From Catenulispora sp. GP43 (GTDB lineage Bacteria; Actinomycetota; Actinomycetes; Streptomycetales; Catenulisporaceae): a DNA stretch of 64,000 nt. This document shows positions 8,548 through 16,848 of the stretch, one piece after another (position 1 is the first letter of the stretch; every line of letters starts with the position of its first letter). The stretch is from contig NZ_JBGCCT010000042.1 in NCBI RefSeq assembly GCF_041260665.1, positions 1 to 64,000 on the forward strand. Reading direction: 5' to 3'. The position numbers and the translations under genes are program-made. Under the pieces are notes generated by a model, which was not told where the DNA came from, did no database searches, and was given only the letters and a program-made list of their open reading frames with translations.

Positions 8548-9183
8548 ATGCCCTGGGATGCCGTGCCGCCGGCGCTTGCCGCCGCGTTCTCGCCGACGAC
8601 GCTGCTGATCGTCGCCGGTCTGCTGTCCCGGGCACGGCCTCTGAAGCTCGCGTTCACCTTCCTCGCCACCGCCGGCACGGTCACCGTCGGGGTGGGCTTC
8701 GCGGTCGTCGGCGCCCTGGACGCCACCGGGTGGGACGACAAGCGGCTGCATCCGACCACGCCGCCGGCGCTGGATCTGGCGCTGGGCGGTGCGGCCCTGT
8801 TGTTCGCGGTCATGGTGGCGCGCCGGCCCCCGCACAAGGTGAAGGTCCGCCGCGGCGACACGCGTCTGACGACCGCGATGGTCCTCGGTCTGGCAATGGG
8901 CTCGCCGTCGCCGCTCTACCTGCTGTCGCTGCACACCGTGGCCCAGTCCGACATGGCCTCGGCGGCCAAGTACGTCGCCGTGATCCTGCTCGCGGCCATC
9001 GTCATGCTCATGGCCGAGATCCCGATCGTCACCTATATGGTCGCCCCGACCACGACCGCCGCCCGGCTCGCGGAGGCGAACGCCTGGCTGGGCCGCCACG
9101 GGCAGGCCATCCTGGTGATCGCCTCGACCGTGGTGGGCTGCTACTTCGTGGTCAAAGGGTTCGTCGGGCTGCTCCAGGCGTAG
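8548..9183 (+). CDS. GAP-family (Sap-like) membrane protein
   Basis: This 211-residue protein has six predicted membrane helices. Recognisable features are PALAAAFSPTTLLIVAGLLS at the N-terminus, KLAFTFLATAGTVTVGVGF, and MVLGLAMGSPSPLYLLSLHT in the middle. These fit the GAP / sulfolipid-1-addressing (Sap) family, in which mycobacterial members help move glycolipids across the membrane. The substrate here is unknown. ATG 8548 is chosen because GGAGG (8538-8542) stands 5 bp upstream; an in-frame GTG at 8533 would only add five residues. Confidence 0.75.
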   Translation: MPWDAVPPALAAAFSPTTLLIVAGLLSRARPLKLAFTFLATAGTVTVGVGFAVVGALDATGWDDKRLHPTTPPALDLALGGAALLFAVMVARRPPHKVKVRRGDTRLTTAMVLGLAMGSPSPLYLLSLHTVAQSDMASAAKYVAVILLAAIVMLMAEIPIVTYMVAPTTTAARLAEANAWLGRHGQAILVIASTVVGCYFVVKGFVGLLQA

Positions 9184-9225
9184 CGCGGACATGCCGGACC
9201 GGAGCCGCGGACGCACAGTGGAGTC

Positions 9226-9507
9226 ATGATGAATTCCGAGACGACGGGGCCGACCTTCCAGACCGGCATGATCCGGACTGGAGCCGCGCTCATCGGCGGC
9301 GGCCTGATGCTCGCCGCCGCGGGGTCCGCGATGGCGGCGATCGCCGTGATGCGCGGCGTGGCGGCCTGGGCCCGGCAGCGGGAGGTCTCCCCCACCGCCC
9401 TGGCGGCCGGCCGGTTCGACCAGGTCCGGCACGCGACGGTCGCCGGCGCGCACGCGTGGCGCGAGCACGCCGCGTCGACGAATGGCAACCGTACGCCCGC
9501 CCGCTAA
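9226..9507 (+). CDS. small single-pass membrane protein, unknown
   Basis: This 93-residue protein has one or two hydrophobic stretches (GAALIGGGLMLAAAGSAMAA and the following MAAIAVMRGVAAW), then a basic soluble tail with RQREVSPTALAAGRFDQVRH. The TG-x-x-LIGGGL pattern is common in small actinobacterial membrane proteins without known function. It lies 42 bp after the GAP-family gene on the same strand. A small hairpin follows the stop. No specific role can be inferred. Confidence 0.55.
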   Translation: MMNSETTGPTFQTGMIRTGAALIGGGLMLAAAGSAMAAIAVMRGVAAWARQREVSPTALAAGRFDQVRHATVAGAHAWREHAASTNGNRTPAR

Positions 9508-9508
9508 G

Positions 9509-9524
9509 CAGCCGTCCACGGCTG
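9509..9524 (+). terminator. possible small hairpin terminator
   Basis: CAGCCGT-CC-ACGGCTG is a 7-bp inverted repeat starting 2 bp after the stop of the upstream small membrane protein. The loop is short and there is no T-run, so termination strength is uncertain. Confidence 0.35.
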
Positions 9525-9660
9525 TCGGCCGACGGGTTCGCCCGCTCGGCCGGCCAGCCGTGTCCGGCTGCCCGGCGAGCACTCCGGCGAGTACTCCATT
9601 CGGGGAGCCCGGAGATTCCCAGAGAATGTGTTCGAATGCCCCCGGGTGGATCATGGTGTT

Positions 9661-10071
9661 ATGGCCACGCACACGGCCGATCTGCGGGTTCAGCGCAGAA
9701 GGGTCGAGCACATCCGGCAGATGACGGCCCAGATAGCCGATCGCGAGCACATCATCGTGCAGCTGATGACCACGGTCATCCGGGCCGGCTACTACTTCCT
9801 CACACTCGCCTGTCTCACCGCGGGCCTGATCGGGCTCGTCCGGAACCGGCACGCCCTCGCCGTCACCTGGGGCGTCGCCGGCATCGCCCTGGTCCTGCTG
9901 TGGGTCCTGGTCAAGGTGTCCCAGAGGGTCATGAACCGGGTGGTCCGTGAACTCCGCAAGGAATTCGCGAAGAGCCGCCCCGGCAGGGCCGTCGTCCCCG
10001 GCACCGGCACCGGCCCCGGCACCGTCCCCACCATCGACCCCGCCATCGACCCCGGCAAGCCCCAGTCCTGA
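9661..10071 (+). CDS. small two-helix membrane protein, unknown
   Basis: This 136-residue protein has a charged N-terminal helix (TADLRVQRRRVEHIRQMTAQ), two hydrophobic segments near residues 40-62 and 68-90, a basic segment, and a Pro/Thr-rich tail with repeated GTGPGT and IDPAIDP units. ATG 9661 follows a non-coding gap; a further upstream in-frame ATG at 9628 lacks support. It may be expressed with the BrkB-like gene 42 bp downstream. I do not recognise a family. Confidence 0.55.
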   Translation: MATHTADLRVQRRRVEHIRQMTAQIADREHIIVQLMTTVIRAGYYFLTLACLTAGLIGLVRNRHALAVTWGVAGIALVLLWVLVKVSQRVMNRVVRELRKEFAKSRPGRAVVPGTGTGPGTVPTIDPAIDPGKPQS

Positions 10072-10113
10072 TTCCCATCGGCACCCGCGACGCCCGAATG
10101 GCGGTCCGTCCAC

Positions 10114-11055
10114 ATGCCGCACAGGCGCGCCGGGCACGAGTCGGAGGTGACGGATCCGGGGTCCAGACCATCACCGCCCGGGCCATCACAGCCGCCCGGC
10201 GACGGTCGGCTCGGCCGGTTCCGCCTCTGGCTCACGCGCCGTGCGGAGCAGGTGCGGGCGATCCCGTTCGTGGGGCGGCTCGTCGTCCAGCTGGTCCACG
10301 TCAACGTCCTGGACACCGCGACCCGCCTGGCCGCGCAGACCTTCCTGACCGGCATCCCGGTGCTGTTCGTCCTGGCGGCCTTCGCGCCGGCCACGGTGCG
10401 CGACAACCTCGTGGACTCGCTGCGGTCCATCCTCGGTCTGGGTTCCAGGTCCCTCGCCGAGGTCACGGACACTCTTCACGGCGGGCACGAGCCCGACGGC
10501 GAGGCCATCGGCGGGATCGGCGTCGTCATCACCCTCCTGTCGGCGACCGCGTGCTCCCGGGTGCTGCAGCGGCTGTGCGAGCGGTCCTGGCACATGCCGC
10601 CGGCGGCGGCGCGGCTGGCCGCGTGGCGCTGGGTGGCCTGGCTGGTGGTGTGGCTGGCCGTGCTGGTGTTCCAGGGGAAAGTCCGCGCGGGCTTCGGCGT
10701 CGGGCAGGGCCTGGGACTGCCCATGGCGCTGGTGACCGCCTGCCTGATGTGGTGGTGGACGCAGTACCTGCTGCTGGCCGGCCGGCTGCCGTGGCGTCCG
10801 TTGCTGCCCGGCGCGGTCCTCACCGGGGCCGCGATGACCGCCTTGGCCGGCGCGGCGAAGATCTACGTGCCGAATTCACTGGACCGCAGCATCAGCCAGT
10901 TCGGCCCGCTGGGCCTGGTGTTCACCGTGTTCTCGTGGCTGATCGTGCTCTTCACGGCGGCCACGGTGTGCGTGGCCACCGGATTCGTGATCGCCCACGA
11001 GCCGACCATGGCCCGGCTGCTGAAGACCCCGCCGGCGCCGGACCAGACCGATTGA
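10114..11055 (+). CDS. YihY/BrkB-family membrane protein
   Basis: This 313-residue protein has about six membrane helices. It matches the YihY/BrkB layout: an N-terminal amphipathic region, LAAQTFLTGIPVLFVLAAFA as first core helix, a central extramembrane region with GIGVVITLLSATACSRVLQR, and late helices with YVPNSLDRSISQFGPLGLVF then TVFSWLIVLFTAA. Members were once called ribonuclease BN but are now treated as membrane transporters or flippase-like proteins of unknown substrate. The gene ends one base before the convergent 11056-12417 gene. Confidence 0.8.
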   Translation: MPHRRAGHESEVTDPGSRPSPPGPSQPPGDGRLGRFRLWLTRRAEQVRAIPFVGRLVVQLVHVNVLDTATRLAAQTFLTGIPVLFVLAAFAPATVRDNLVDSLRSILGLGSRSLAEVTDTLHGGHEPDGEAIGGIGVVITLLSATACSRVLQRLCERSWHMPPAAARLAAWRWVAWLVVWLAVLVFQGKVRAGFGVGQGLGLPMALVTACLMWWWTQYLLLAGRLPWRPLLPGAVLTGAAMTALAGAAKIYVPNSLDRSISQFGPLGLVFTVFSWLIVLFTAATVCVATGFVIAHEPTMARLLKTPPAPDQTD

Positions 11056-12417
11056 TCACGCCGGCTTCGGACCGGCCGCGTCGACCGCGGTCTCGTCGCG
11101 GTGCACCAGCCCGGGGCCCGGGGCGAAGAACTCGCGGATGGCGAACGCGATGACGATGACGAAGGCGAACCAGAACACCACCAGCCCGGTCGGGTGGTCC
11201 CAGAGCACGAAGATCACCGAGGCGATCAGCAGAATCCCGATGCCGATCCAGCGCTTGTAGCGGGCCGTGAACCGGTCGACGGGCCCGGCGTGGAACCCGG
11301 CCGAGTCGGCGACCGCCCGCATCGCGCCGATCCCGCTGCTGCACGCCGCGCGGATCCACACCGCCAGCGAGGTCGGGCCGTTCAGGAACGCGCCGAGCGC
11401 GACCAGGACGGCCAAGGCTCCGACCATCCGGGTGGTGATCCGCAGGAATTTGATCAGGGCGTCGTAGACGGCCCCCGCGGCGCCGGCGTTGACGTCCGGC
11501 GGGAGCTGGTCGATGAAGAACGATCGGAAGACTGCCAGCGCGATGCCCAGAACCAGCATCGCGACCGCGAACCCGATCGCGGTGCCGATCAGGGCCCGGC
11601 GGCGGTTGTGGGCCAGGTAGATCCCGGCGGCCGCGATCAGGACGGTGATGACCGGCATCCAGTTGCCCACGATCTGCAGGAGCCGGAAGTAGTTCTTGAG
11701 CTTGTTCAGGCTCGACGACTTGTAGACCGTGAAGGTCGTGTTCACCGTCGGGATCTTGTCGGCCGCCGGGAAACCCTGGGCGACCAGCTGGCTCTTCACC
11801 ATGGCCACAGCCGGCCCGATGTCGATCTGCACCTCGTCGTTGTTCAGTTTGACCGCCCCTCCGCCCTTGCCGGTCAGGGCTTTCACGAACGAGGCGTGGG
11901 CGGTGCGCAACGCGGTGGTCCAGATGTTGGCGAACTGGTCGCTGGCCACGACCTTGTCCACGACCGTGCCGACCACGCTCTTCAGACCGCTCTCGATCGG
12001 CCCGTTCAGCTTCGAGATCAAAGTGGCCGTCGCCGGCGGGAGGCTGCTGCTGCTGGCCGCCTGCTGGAGATCCTTGACCACCGCGTTGATGTCGACCTGG
12101 TCCAGGACGAGGTTGGTGATCCGGTTCGACACCGCGGCCTGGACCTCCGGGTTCTTCGCCAGCGGACTCAGGGTCGCGACGAACCGGTCGGTGTCGGTGA
12201 TCGTGTCGGCCGCCCAGACCGACACGACCGACAGCAGGGCCAGGATGGAAGCCAGGATGATCAGCAGCGTCGCGAAGAAGGTGCGGACGCGGTGGTGCTC
12301 CTTCTGCCGCCCCCGGGCCGCGGCTTCAGCCTCCAACTGGGTGATGCGCCGACGGAGTTCGGCCACCTCCTCGTCGCCTGGCTGGGGCGCGGCCGGATCG
12401 GGACTCGTGGCGGACAT
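11056..12417 (-). CDS. membrane protein with coiled-coil N-terminus and large external domain
   Basis: This 453-residue protein starts with a short Pro-rich segment and a coiled coil (EEVAELRRRITQLEAEAAAR), then a membrane helix (TFFATLLIILASILALLSVV). A roughly 220-residue, probably extracellular, domain follows with VAADTITDTDRF-like and NPEVQAAVSNRITNLV segments. Three to five helices follow toward the C-terminus. I know similar actinobacterial proteins only as hypothetical integral membrane proteins. ATG 12417 is preferred over GTG 12444 because GGGAG stands 6 bp upstream. The two convergent neighbours abut without a spacer. Confidence 0.7.
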   Translation of the reverse strand: MSATSPDPAAPQPGDEEVAELRRRITQLEAEAAARGRQKEHHRVRTFFATLLIILASILALLSVVSVWAADTITDTDRFVATLSPLAKNPEVQAAVSNRITNLVLDQVDINAVVKDLQQAASSSSLPPATATLISKLNGPIESGLKSVVGTVVDKVVASDQFANIWTTALRTAHASFVKALTGKGGGAVKLNNDEVQIDIGPAVAMVKSQLVAQGFPAADKIPTVNTTFTVYKSSSLNKLKNYFRLLQIVGNWMPVITVLIAAAGIYLAHNRRRALIGTAIGFAVAMLVLGIALAVFRSFFIDQLPPDVNAGAAGAVYDALIKFLRITTRMVGALAVLVALGAFLNGPTSLAVWIRAACSSGIGAMRAVADSAGFHAGPVDRFTARYKRWIGIGILLIASVIFVLWDHPTGLVVFWFAFVIVIAFAIREFFAPGPGLVHRDETAVDAAGPKPA

Positions 12418-12558
12418 ACTGCGCTCCCATTCCTGGGCGGACACCTGCGATAGCCGAGGCCGCGGCGGCGCCGTGCCCTGACACCAGGGAAGACCCGCAG
12501 GTGAGGATCCCGCGAGCGGTACTACACCGGCGGGGTGACGCTGAGCGTGGCGCCCCGA

Positions 12559-14202
12559 TCAGGCGTTCGACTCCCCGGCGCCGTCGCCGCCGGCCCCCTC
12601 CGGCTGCCGTTTCGGGATCCGTCCGGTGAAGCAGAACGCGACCAACGCGATGAGCGCCAGCAGTGCCAGCGCCGCCCGCACCGCGTCCAGACGTGCCGAG
12701 GAGTTGGCCTGCAAGGCGGCTTCGGCCTGCTGGGGAGGGACGTTCGCCTCGTTGAGCGCCGCGGAGAGCTGGGCGTCGGACAGGAAGGGCGCGCCGGCCG
12801 CCAGCTTCGTCGAGGCCTGGGCGCTCACGCTCGCCGGAACCGCGGGGTTCTTCTCGATGGTGGTCAGGAACGAGGTCGTCAGGGTGCCGATCAGGATGGA
12901 TCCGGCCAGGGCGGTGCCGATGGAGGAGCCCAGGTTGGTGACCGTGTTCTGGATGCCGCCGACCTCGGCGCTGCGGCTGTCCGGGACCGCGGAGACAGTG
13001 ACCGCGCCGAGTTGTGAGGCCAAGGCTCCCATGCCCAGCCCGATCAGCAGCAGCGGGATGGTCACGACGGCCGCGCTGGAGTCGGCGTCCAGCGCGGCGG
13101 TCAGGGACAGGGCGCCGGCGAACAGGCCCAGGACGCCCAAGCGCACGATGAGCCGGGGTGAGACGTGGGGGAACAGCCGCGGAATCAAGGCCGCGGCGGC
13201 CAGCAGGCTCAGGGACAGCGGAAGGATGTGCACACCGGTCCTGATCGCGGACAGGCCCAGGGCCACCGACAGGTAGAGCGGCACGACGAAGAACACGCCC
13301 ATCTGGACCAGGAACTGCAGGAAGAACATGATCAGGCCGCCGGTCAGCTGCCGGTTGGCGAACAGGCTCAGATCGACCAGCGGGTCCCGGCCACCGCGCA
13401 TCAGGCGGGTCTGCCACAGCAGGAACAGCCACACCACCAGGACACCGGCCACCATCAACCAGATCGACGCCGAAATCCCCAGCCACGACGGCGCCCCGGG
13501 CTTCGGCAGGAACCAGCCCCATTCGGAGGTGCGGAGCACACCGTAGACGAAGACTCCCAGGCCCGTCGCGGACAGGAACGCGCCGATCAGGTCGAACCGC
13601 GGCCGACTCTCGACCGGCCGGTCGACGACGCGCCGGGCCAGCCCCAGGATCGCGACCACCGCGGCGACCTCCCCGGCGAAGACCCAGCGCCAGGAGAAGT
13701 ACGTCGTGGCGATCCCGCCGATCAGCGGGCCCAGGCCGATGGCGACGGCCGCGGAGGCCGCGATGAGCCCGTAGGCGGCGGGGCGGCGCTCGACCGGGAA
13801 GTTGAGCGCCACCAGGGCGACGATGGCCGGCAGGATCAGCGCCGCGCCCAGGCCCTCCAGCAGCGACCAGCCGAGCAGCAGGACCGTCAGGTTCGGGGCC
13901 AGCGCCGTGGTCAGCGAACCGCAGCCGTAGACCACGCAGCCGATCATGAAGGCCCGTTTGCGGCCGATCATCGCCCCGATCTTGCCGCCCGGGACCATGA
14001 ACATGGCCATGACCAGCGTGTAGGCGGTGATCGCGCCCTGGATGCCGGTGACCGTGGTGCCGACGTCGGAGGCGACCGTCGCGATCGAGACGTTCATGAC
14101 CGAGGAGTCCAGCGCCATCAGGAACTGGGCGGCCGCCAGGGTGGCCAGGACGGTCTTCCCGGCCGCGGCCCGGGCGGGTGAGGTGACTGCGTCAGCGCTC
14201 AT
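12559..14202 (-). CDS. MFS drug exporter, DHA2 (EmrB/QacA) type
   Basis: This 547-residue protein has fourteen hydrophobic spans. DHA2 features are visible: LATLAAAQFLMALDSSVMNV in helix 1, a motif-A region GGKIGAMIGRKRAFMIG between helices 2 and 3, and a motif-C-like region LGAALILPAIVALVAL. Members export drugs, dyes or antibiotics by proton antiport. The DUF2252 gene lies 9 bp upstream on the same strand and is probably co-transcribed. No regulator is adjacent in the operon, so the substrate cannot be inferred. Confidence 0.9.
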   Translation of the reverse strand: MSADAVTSPARAAAGKTVLATLAAAQFLMALDSSVMNVSIATVASDVGTTVTGIQGAITAYTLVMAMFMVPGGKIGAMIGRKRAFMIGCVVYGCGSLTTALAPNLTVLLLGWSLLEGLGAALILPAIVALVALNFPVERRPAAYGLIAASAAVAIGLGPLIGGIATTYFSWRWVFAGEVAAVVAILGLARRVVDRPVESRPRFDLIGAFLSATGLGVFVYGVLRTSEWGWFLPKPGAPSWLGISASIWLMVAGVLVVWLFLLWQTRLMRGGRDPLVDLSLFANRQLTGGLIMFFLQFLVQMGVFFVVPLYLSVALGLSAIRTGVHILPLSLSLLAAAALIPRLFPHVSPRLIVRLGVLGLFAGALSLTAALDADSSAAVVTIPLLLIGLGMGALASQLGAVTVSAVPDSRSAEVGGIQNTVTNLGSSIGTALAGSILIGTLTTSFLTTIEKNPAVPASVSAQASTKLAAGAPFLSDAQLSAALNEANVPPQQAEAALQANSSARLDAVRAALALLALIALVAFCFTGRIPKRQPEGAGGDGAGESNA

Positions 14203-14211
14203 AGGTACCCC

Positions 14212-15621
14212 TTACAACCCGGACTCGACGGGGATCCGGCCGGAGCGCCGGGCTTCCTGCAGGGCCGCGTGATCCCGCTCGTTCTGGTCGGCGTATCGGG
14301 CCGCGAAGTCGGCGACGGCTTCGGGGAACACCTCGTCCGCCCCGAGGTAGGCGGCGATGGCGATCCGGTCGCCGGTCCGGGCGTGCGCGCGGGCCAGGGT
14401 CCAGCCGCACAGCCGCCCGTACGCCGCCATCTCCGAGTCCGACAGGCCCTCGATCACGACCGAGCCTTTCCAGTCGGCGAGCTGGCGCACGTAGAAGTCG
14501 CGCCTGTGCCCGTCGATCCCTTTGGCGCTCTGCCAGCCCAGGAAGATGTCGCTGACCGTCTGCATGAGCCGCTGGCCGCGCACCACGCGCTCGCCTTCGC
14601 CGACCTGCTCGGCGGTGGGCCGGCCGCCGTACTGCGCGATGACCGAACGCTGCGCTTCCTTGATCTGGAGGAACAGCGGGTCGTCATCGTCCCGGCCGCG
14701 CATCAGGAGGATCCAGCACCGGGTCCCGACGCTGCCGACCCCGACGACCTTGCGCGCCATGTCCACGAAGTCGAATCCGTCCAGCAGGTACCGCCGATCG
14801 CTTTGCAGCGTACGGCCGTAGCCGACCAGCAACTCGCGGAACCATGCCTCGAACTCGGCGCGCTCCACGTCCGGCAGCAGATCGCGGACCGGCATGATCA
14901 GCGGCGGATCGGGCAGGATCCGGCGCTCGCCGTCGACCAGCCCGGTGAGCCTGCCGAACGCCCGCTTGCTGGTCCGCCTGCGGGCCTTGGCCAGGGCCTT
15001 GTCGAAGGTCTCACGCCTTTCCTTCGTCAGTCCCGCCTTCAGGGCGTCCCGCAACTCCTCGACGTCGGCCCGGGCGTACCAGACGTCCAGCGCCTTCATG
15101 TCCGCGAAGTCGCGCAGCGCCAGCTGGTACCCGCGCGAGGCGGCCAGGACGACCTTGCGCCGCTTCTTCGGGCTGAACCCGTTGTCCCGGCCGGCGATCT
15201 CCAGACTGGCGGCCAGCCGTTTGACGTCCCATTCCCAGGGCCCAGGGTGGGTCTCGTCGAAGTCGTTGACGTCGAAGACGAGCTTGCGCTCCGGCGAGCC
15301 GAACATGCCGAAGTTCGACAAGTGCGCGTCCCCGCACAACTGCACGGTCAGCCCGGAATCGGGCGTGTGCGCCAGGTCCGCGGCCATCACCGCGGCCGCG
15401 CCGCGGAAGAAGGTGAACGGCGAGACGAGCATGCGGCCGTAGCGGACCGGGACCAGCTCGGGCACCCGGGTCTTGCCCTGCTCCTGCAGGATCGCGACCG
15501 GGTCGGCGCGATCGGCGGCGGGCTGGAACTGCCCGTTCTGCTCCACGGGAGTGGCCTCGCGCGCCGCGTCACCCACCGCGGCGCGCTCTTCAGGAGTCCG
15601 GTGCTCCGCGAACCTCGCCAT
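14212..15621 (-). CDS. DUF2252 protein (kinase-fold-like)
   Basis: This 469-residue soluble protein has the DUF2252 hallmarks VQLCGDAHLSNFGMF and KLVFDVNDFDETHPGPWEWD, then AASLEIAGRDNGFS and, further on, KVVGVGSVGTRCWILL. The CGDAHLxNFG and DxNDFD motifs resemble the catalytic and metal-binding loops of aminoglycoside phosphotransferase-type kinases, so a small-molecule kinase activity is plausible but unproven. ATG 15621 is chosen because GGAGG is 5 bp upstream; an ATG at 15639 is 18 bp earlier. It leads an apparent two-gene operon with the DHA2 exporter. Confidence 0.85.
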   Translation of the reverse strand: MARFAEHRTPEERAAVGDAAREATPVEQNGQFQPAADRADPVAILQEQGKTRVPELVPVRYGRMLVSPFTFFRGAAAVMAADLAHTPDSGLTVQLCGDAHLSNFGMFGSPERKLVFDVNDFDETHPGPWEWDVKRLAASLEIAGRDNGFSPKKRRKVVLAASRGYQLALRDFADMKALDVWYARADVEELRDALKAGLTKERRETFDKALAKARRRTSKRAFGRLTGLVDGERRILPDPPLIMPVRDLLPDVERAEFEAWFRELLVGYGRTLQSDRRYLLDGFDFVDMARKVVGVGSVGTRCWILLMRGRDDDDPLFLQIKEAQRSVIAQYGGRPTAEQVGEGERVVRGQRLMQTVSDIFLGWQSAKGIDGHRRDFYVRQLADWKGSVVIEGLSDSEMAAYGRLCGWTLARAHARTGDRIAIAAYLGADEVFPEAVADFAARYADQNERDHAALQEARRSGRIPVESGL

Positions 15622-15730
15622 GGCACCCTCCAAGTTCATCGGCTGCCCGACGGGACAACCGGCCACACTCGCAAGGTAGGCATCCGGGCAGCCCGGGAAC
15701 GGCGCCAATGACCCATCCGGGGGATGGGAT

Positions 15731-16732
15731 TCAGCCTCCGCCCGCGCGGACCGGCCTGATCGGTGCGCTCGGCCCGGCCGACCCGATCGCCCGCTGATAC
15801 CGCGCCACGATCCGCTCCACGGCCGCCACCAGCTCCGGCGCGTCCACGACCTCGAAGTCGGCGTCCAGCATGCCCAGATACAGCGCCAGCCGCTCCGGAT
15901 CGTCGGATCCCGGCTCGATGGCGCACCGGCCGTCGGCCAGCTCTTCGACGGCGATCGGCGTCGGGATGCGGGCCCGGACATGCTCGGCAGGCGCGTCCAC
16001 GACCACCCGCGCCGTATACCGCCACGTCCCGCGCGCCGCGCCGCTGTCGACCCGCGAGGCGATCTCGGCGTCCGGCGGCGTGGGCCGGGGCGCGAAGCGG
16101 GGTCCCGGCGGCCCGGGCGGACGGATCCGGTCGGCCCGGAACGTCCGCCAATCGCCGCGGTCCAGGTCCCACGCGAACAGGTACCAGCGCTGCCGACGGT
16201 GCACCAGGCGGTAGGGCTCGGTGGCGCGGCGGGACGGAGTACCCGAGTGGGCCTCGTAGTCGAACCGCAGGGCCAGGTGGTCACGGCAGGCCAGGGCCAG
16301 CGTGGTGAGGGTCTCCGGGTCCACGGCCGGTGCGTGCGCCGGGACGGGCAAGGCATGCGAGCCGAACGACTCGACGCGGTGCCGGAGCCGGGCGGGCAGG
16401 ATGCGCTGCAGCTTCGCCAGGGCACTGAGCGAGGTCTCCTCGATGCCCGCGATCCCTCCGCCGGCCGCGACACGCAGGCCGAGTGCGACGGCCACCGCCT
16501 CGTCATCGTCCAACAGCAGCGGAGGCAACGCGGCCCCGGCACCGAGGCGATAGCCGCCGGCCACGCCGGGCCTGGCTTCGACCGGGTAGCCGAGTTCGCG
16601 CAGGCGCTCGACGTCATTGCGGACGGTGCGGGTGGTCACGCGCAAACGCTCAGCGAGCTCGCCGCCGGTCCAGTCGCGGCGGGCCTGGAAGAGGGACAGC
16701 AGGCGCAACAGCCGCGCCGAGGTCTCCAACAT
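15731..16732 (-). CDS. WYL-domain transcriptional regulator (DeoR-like HTH)
   Basis: This 333-residue protein has an N-terminal winged helix (LLRLLSLFQARRDWTGGELA, then VTTRTVRNDVERLRELGYPV), the HTH_11 pattern. A WYL domain follows at about residues 135-205, with YRLVHRRQRWYLFAWDLDRG, and a WCX-type C-terminal domain. WYL regulators sense ligands or nucleic acids. It is divergent from the epoxide hydrolase, 116 bp away, and is the likely regulator of that gene. A TACGGT box 6 nt before ATG 16732 predicts a leaderless mRNA. Confidence 0.88.
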   Translation of the reverse strand: MLETSARLLRLLSLFQARRDWTGGELAERLRVTTRTVRNDVERLRELGYPVEARPGVAGGYRLGAGAALPPLLLDDDEAVAVALGLRVAAGGGIAGIEETSLSALAKLQRILPARLRHRVESFGSHALPVPAHAPAVDPETLTTLALACRDHLALRFDYEAHSGTPSRRATEPYRLVHRRQRWYLFAWDLDRGDWRTFRADRIRPPGPPGPRFAPRPTPPDAEIASRVDSGAARGTWRYTARVVVDAPAEHVRARIPTPIAVEELADGRCAIEPGSDDPERLALYLGMLDADFEVVDAPELVAAVERIVARYQRAIGSAGPSAPIRPVRAGGG

Positions 16733-16738
16733 TCTTCA

Positions 16739-16744
16739 ACCGTA
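16739..16744 (-). promoter_or_regulatory. candidate -10 box for a leaderless WYL regulator mRNA
   Basis: TACGGT on the minus strand is separated from ATG 16732 by 6 nt. That spacing places transcription start at or within a base or two of the start codon. No clear -35 was identified. Confidence 0.4.
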
Positions 16745-16755
16745 TCCGGGATAGC

Positions 16756-16781
16756 GGAACGAACCTTTCCGCATTGGTTCC
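16756..16781. promoter_or_regulatory. candidate operator between WYL regulator and epoxide hydrolase
   Basis: GGAACGAACC and GGTTCC flank a central tttccgcatt. GAACC (16761-16765) and GGTTC (16776-16780) are a perfect inverted pair with a 10-bp spacer. The site sits in the only gap between the divergent genes, as expected for a local regulator. The arms are short, so this is a candidate only. Confidence 0.35.
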
Positions 16782-16799
16782 TACGCTCGCTTCACCAAG

Positions 16800-16832
16800 A
16801 CAGATCCACGACAGATCCACGACAGATCCACG
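16800..16832. repeat. 11-bp tandem repeat, three copies, before the epoxide hydrolase
   Basis: ACAGATCCACG is repeated exactly three times (16800-16810, 16811-16821, 16822-16832), followed by a partial fourth copy ACAGAGGG that contains the ribosome binding site of the downstream gene. The array therefore lies in the 5' untranslated region and could change leader length between strains. Confidence 0.85.
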
Positions 16833-16848
16833 ACAGAGGGAGACCCCG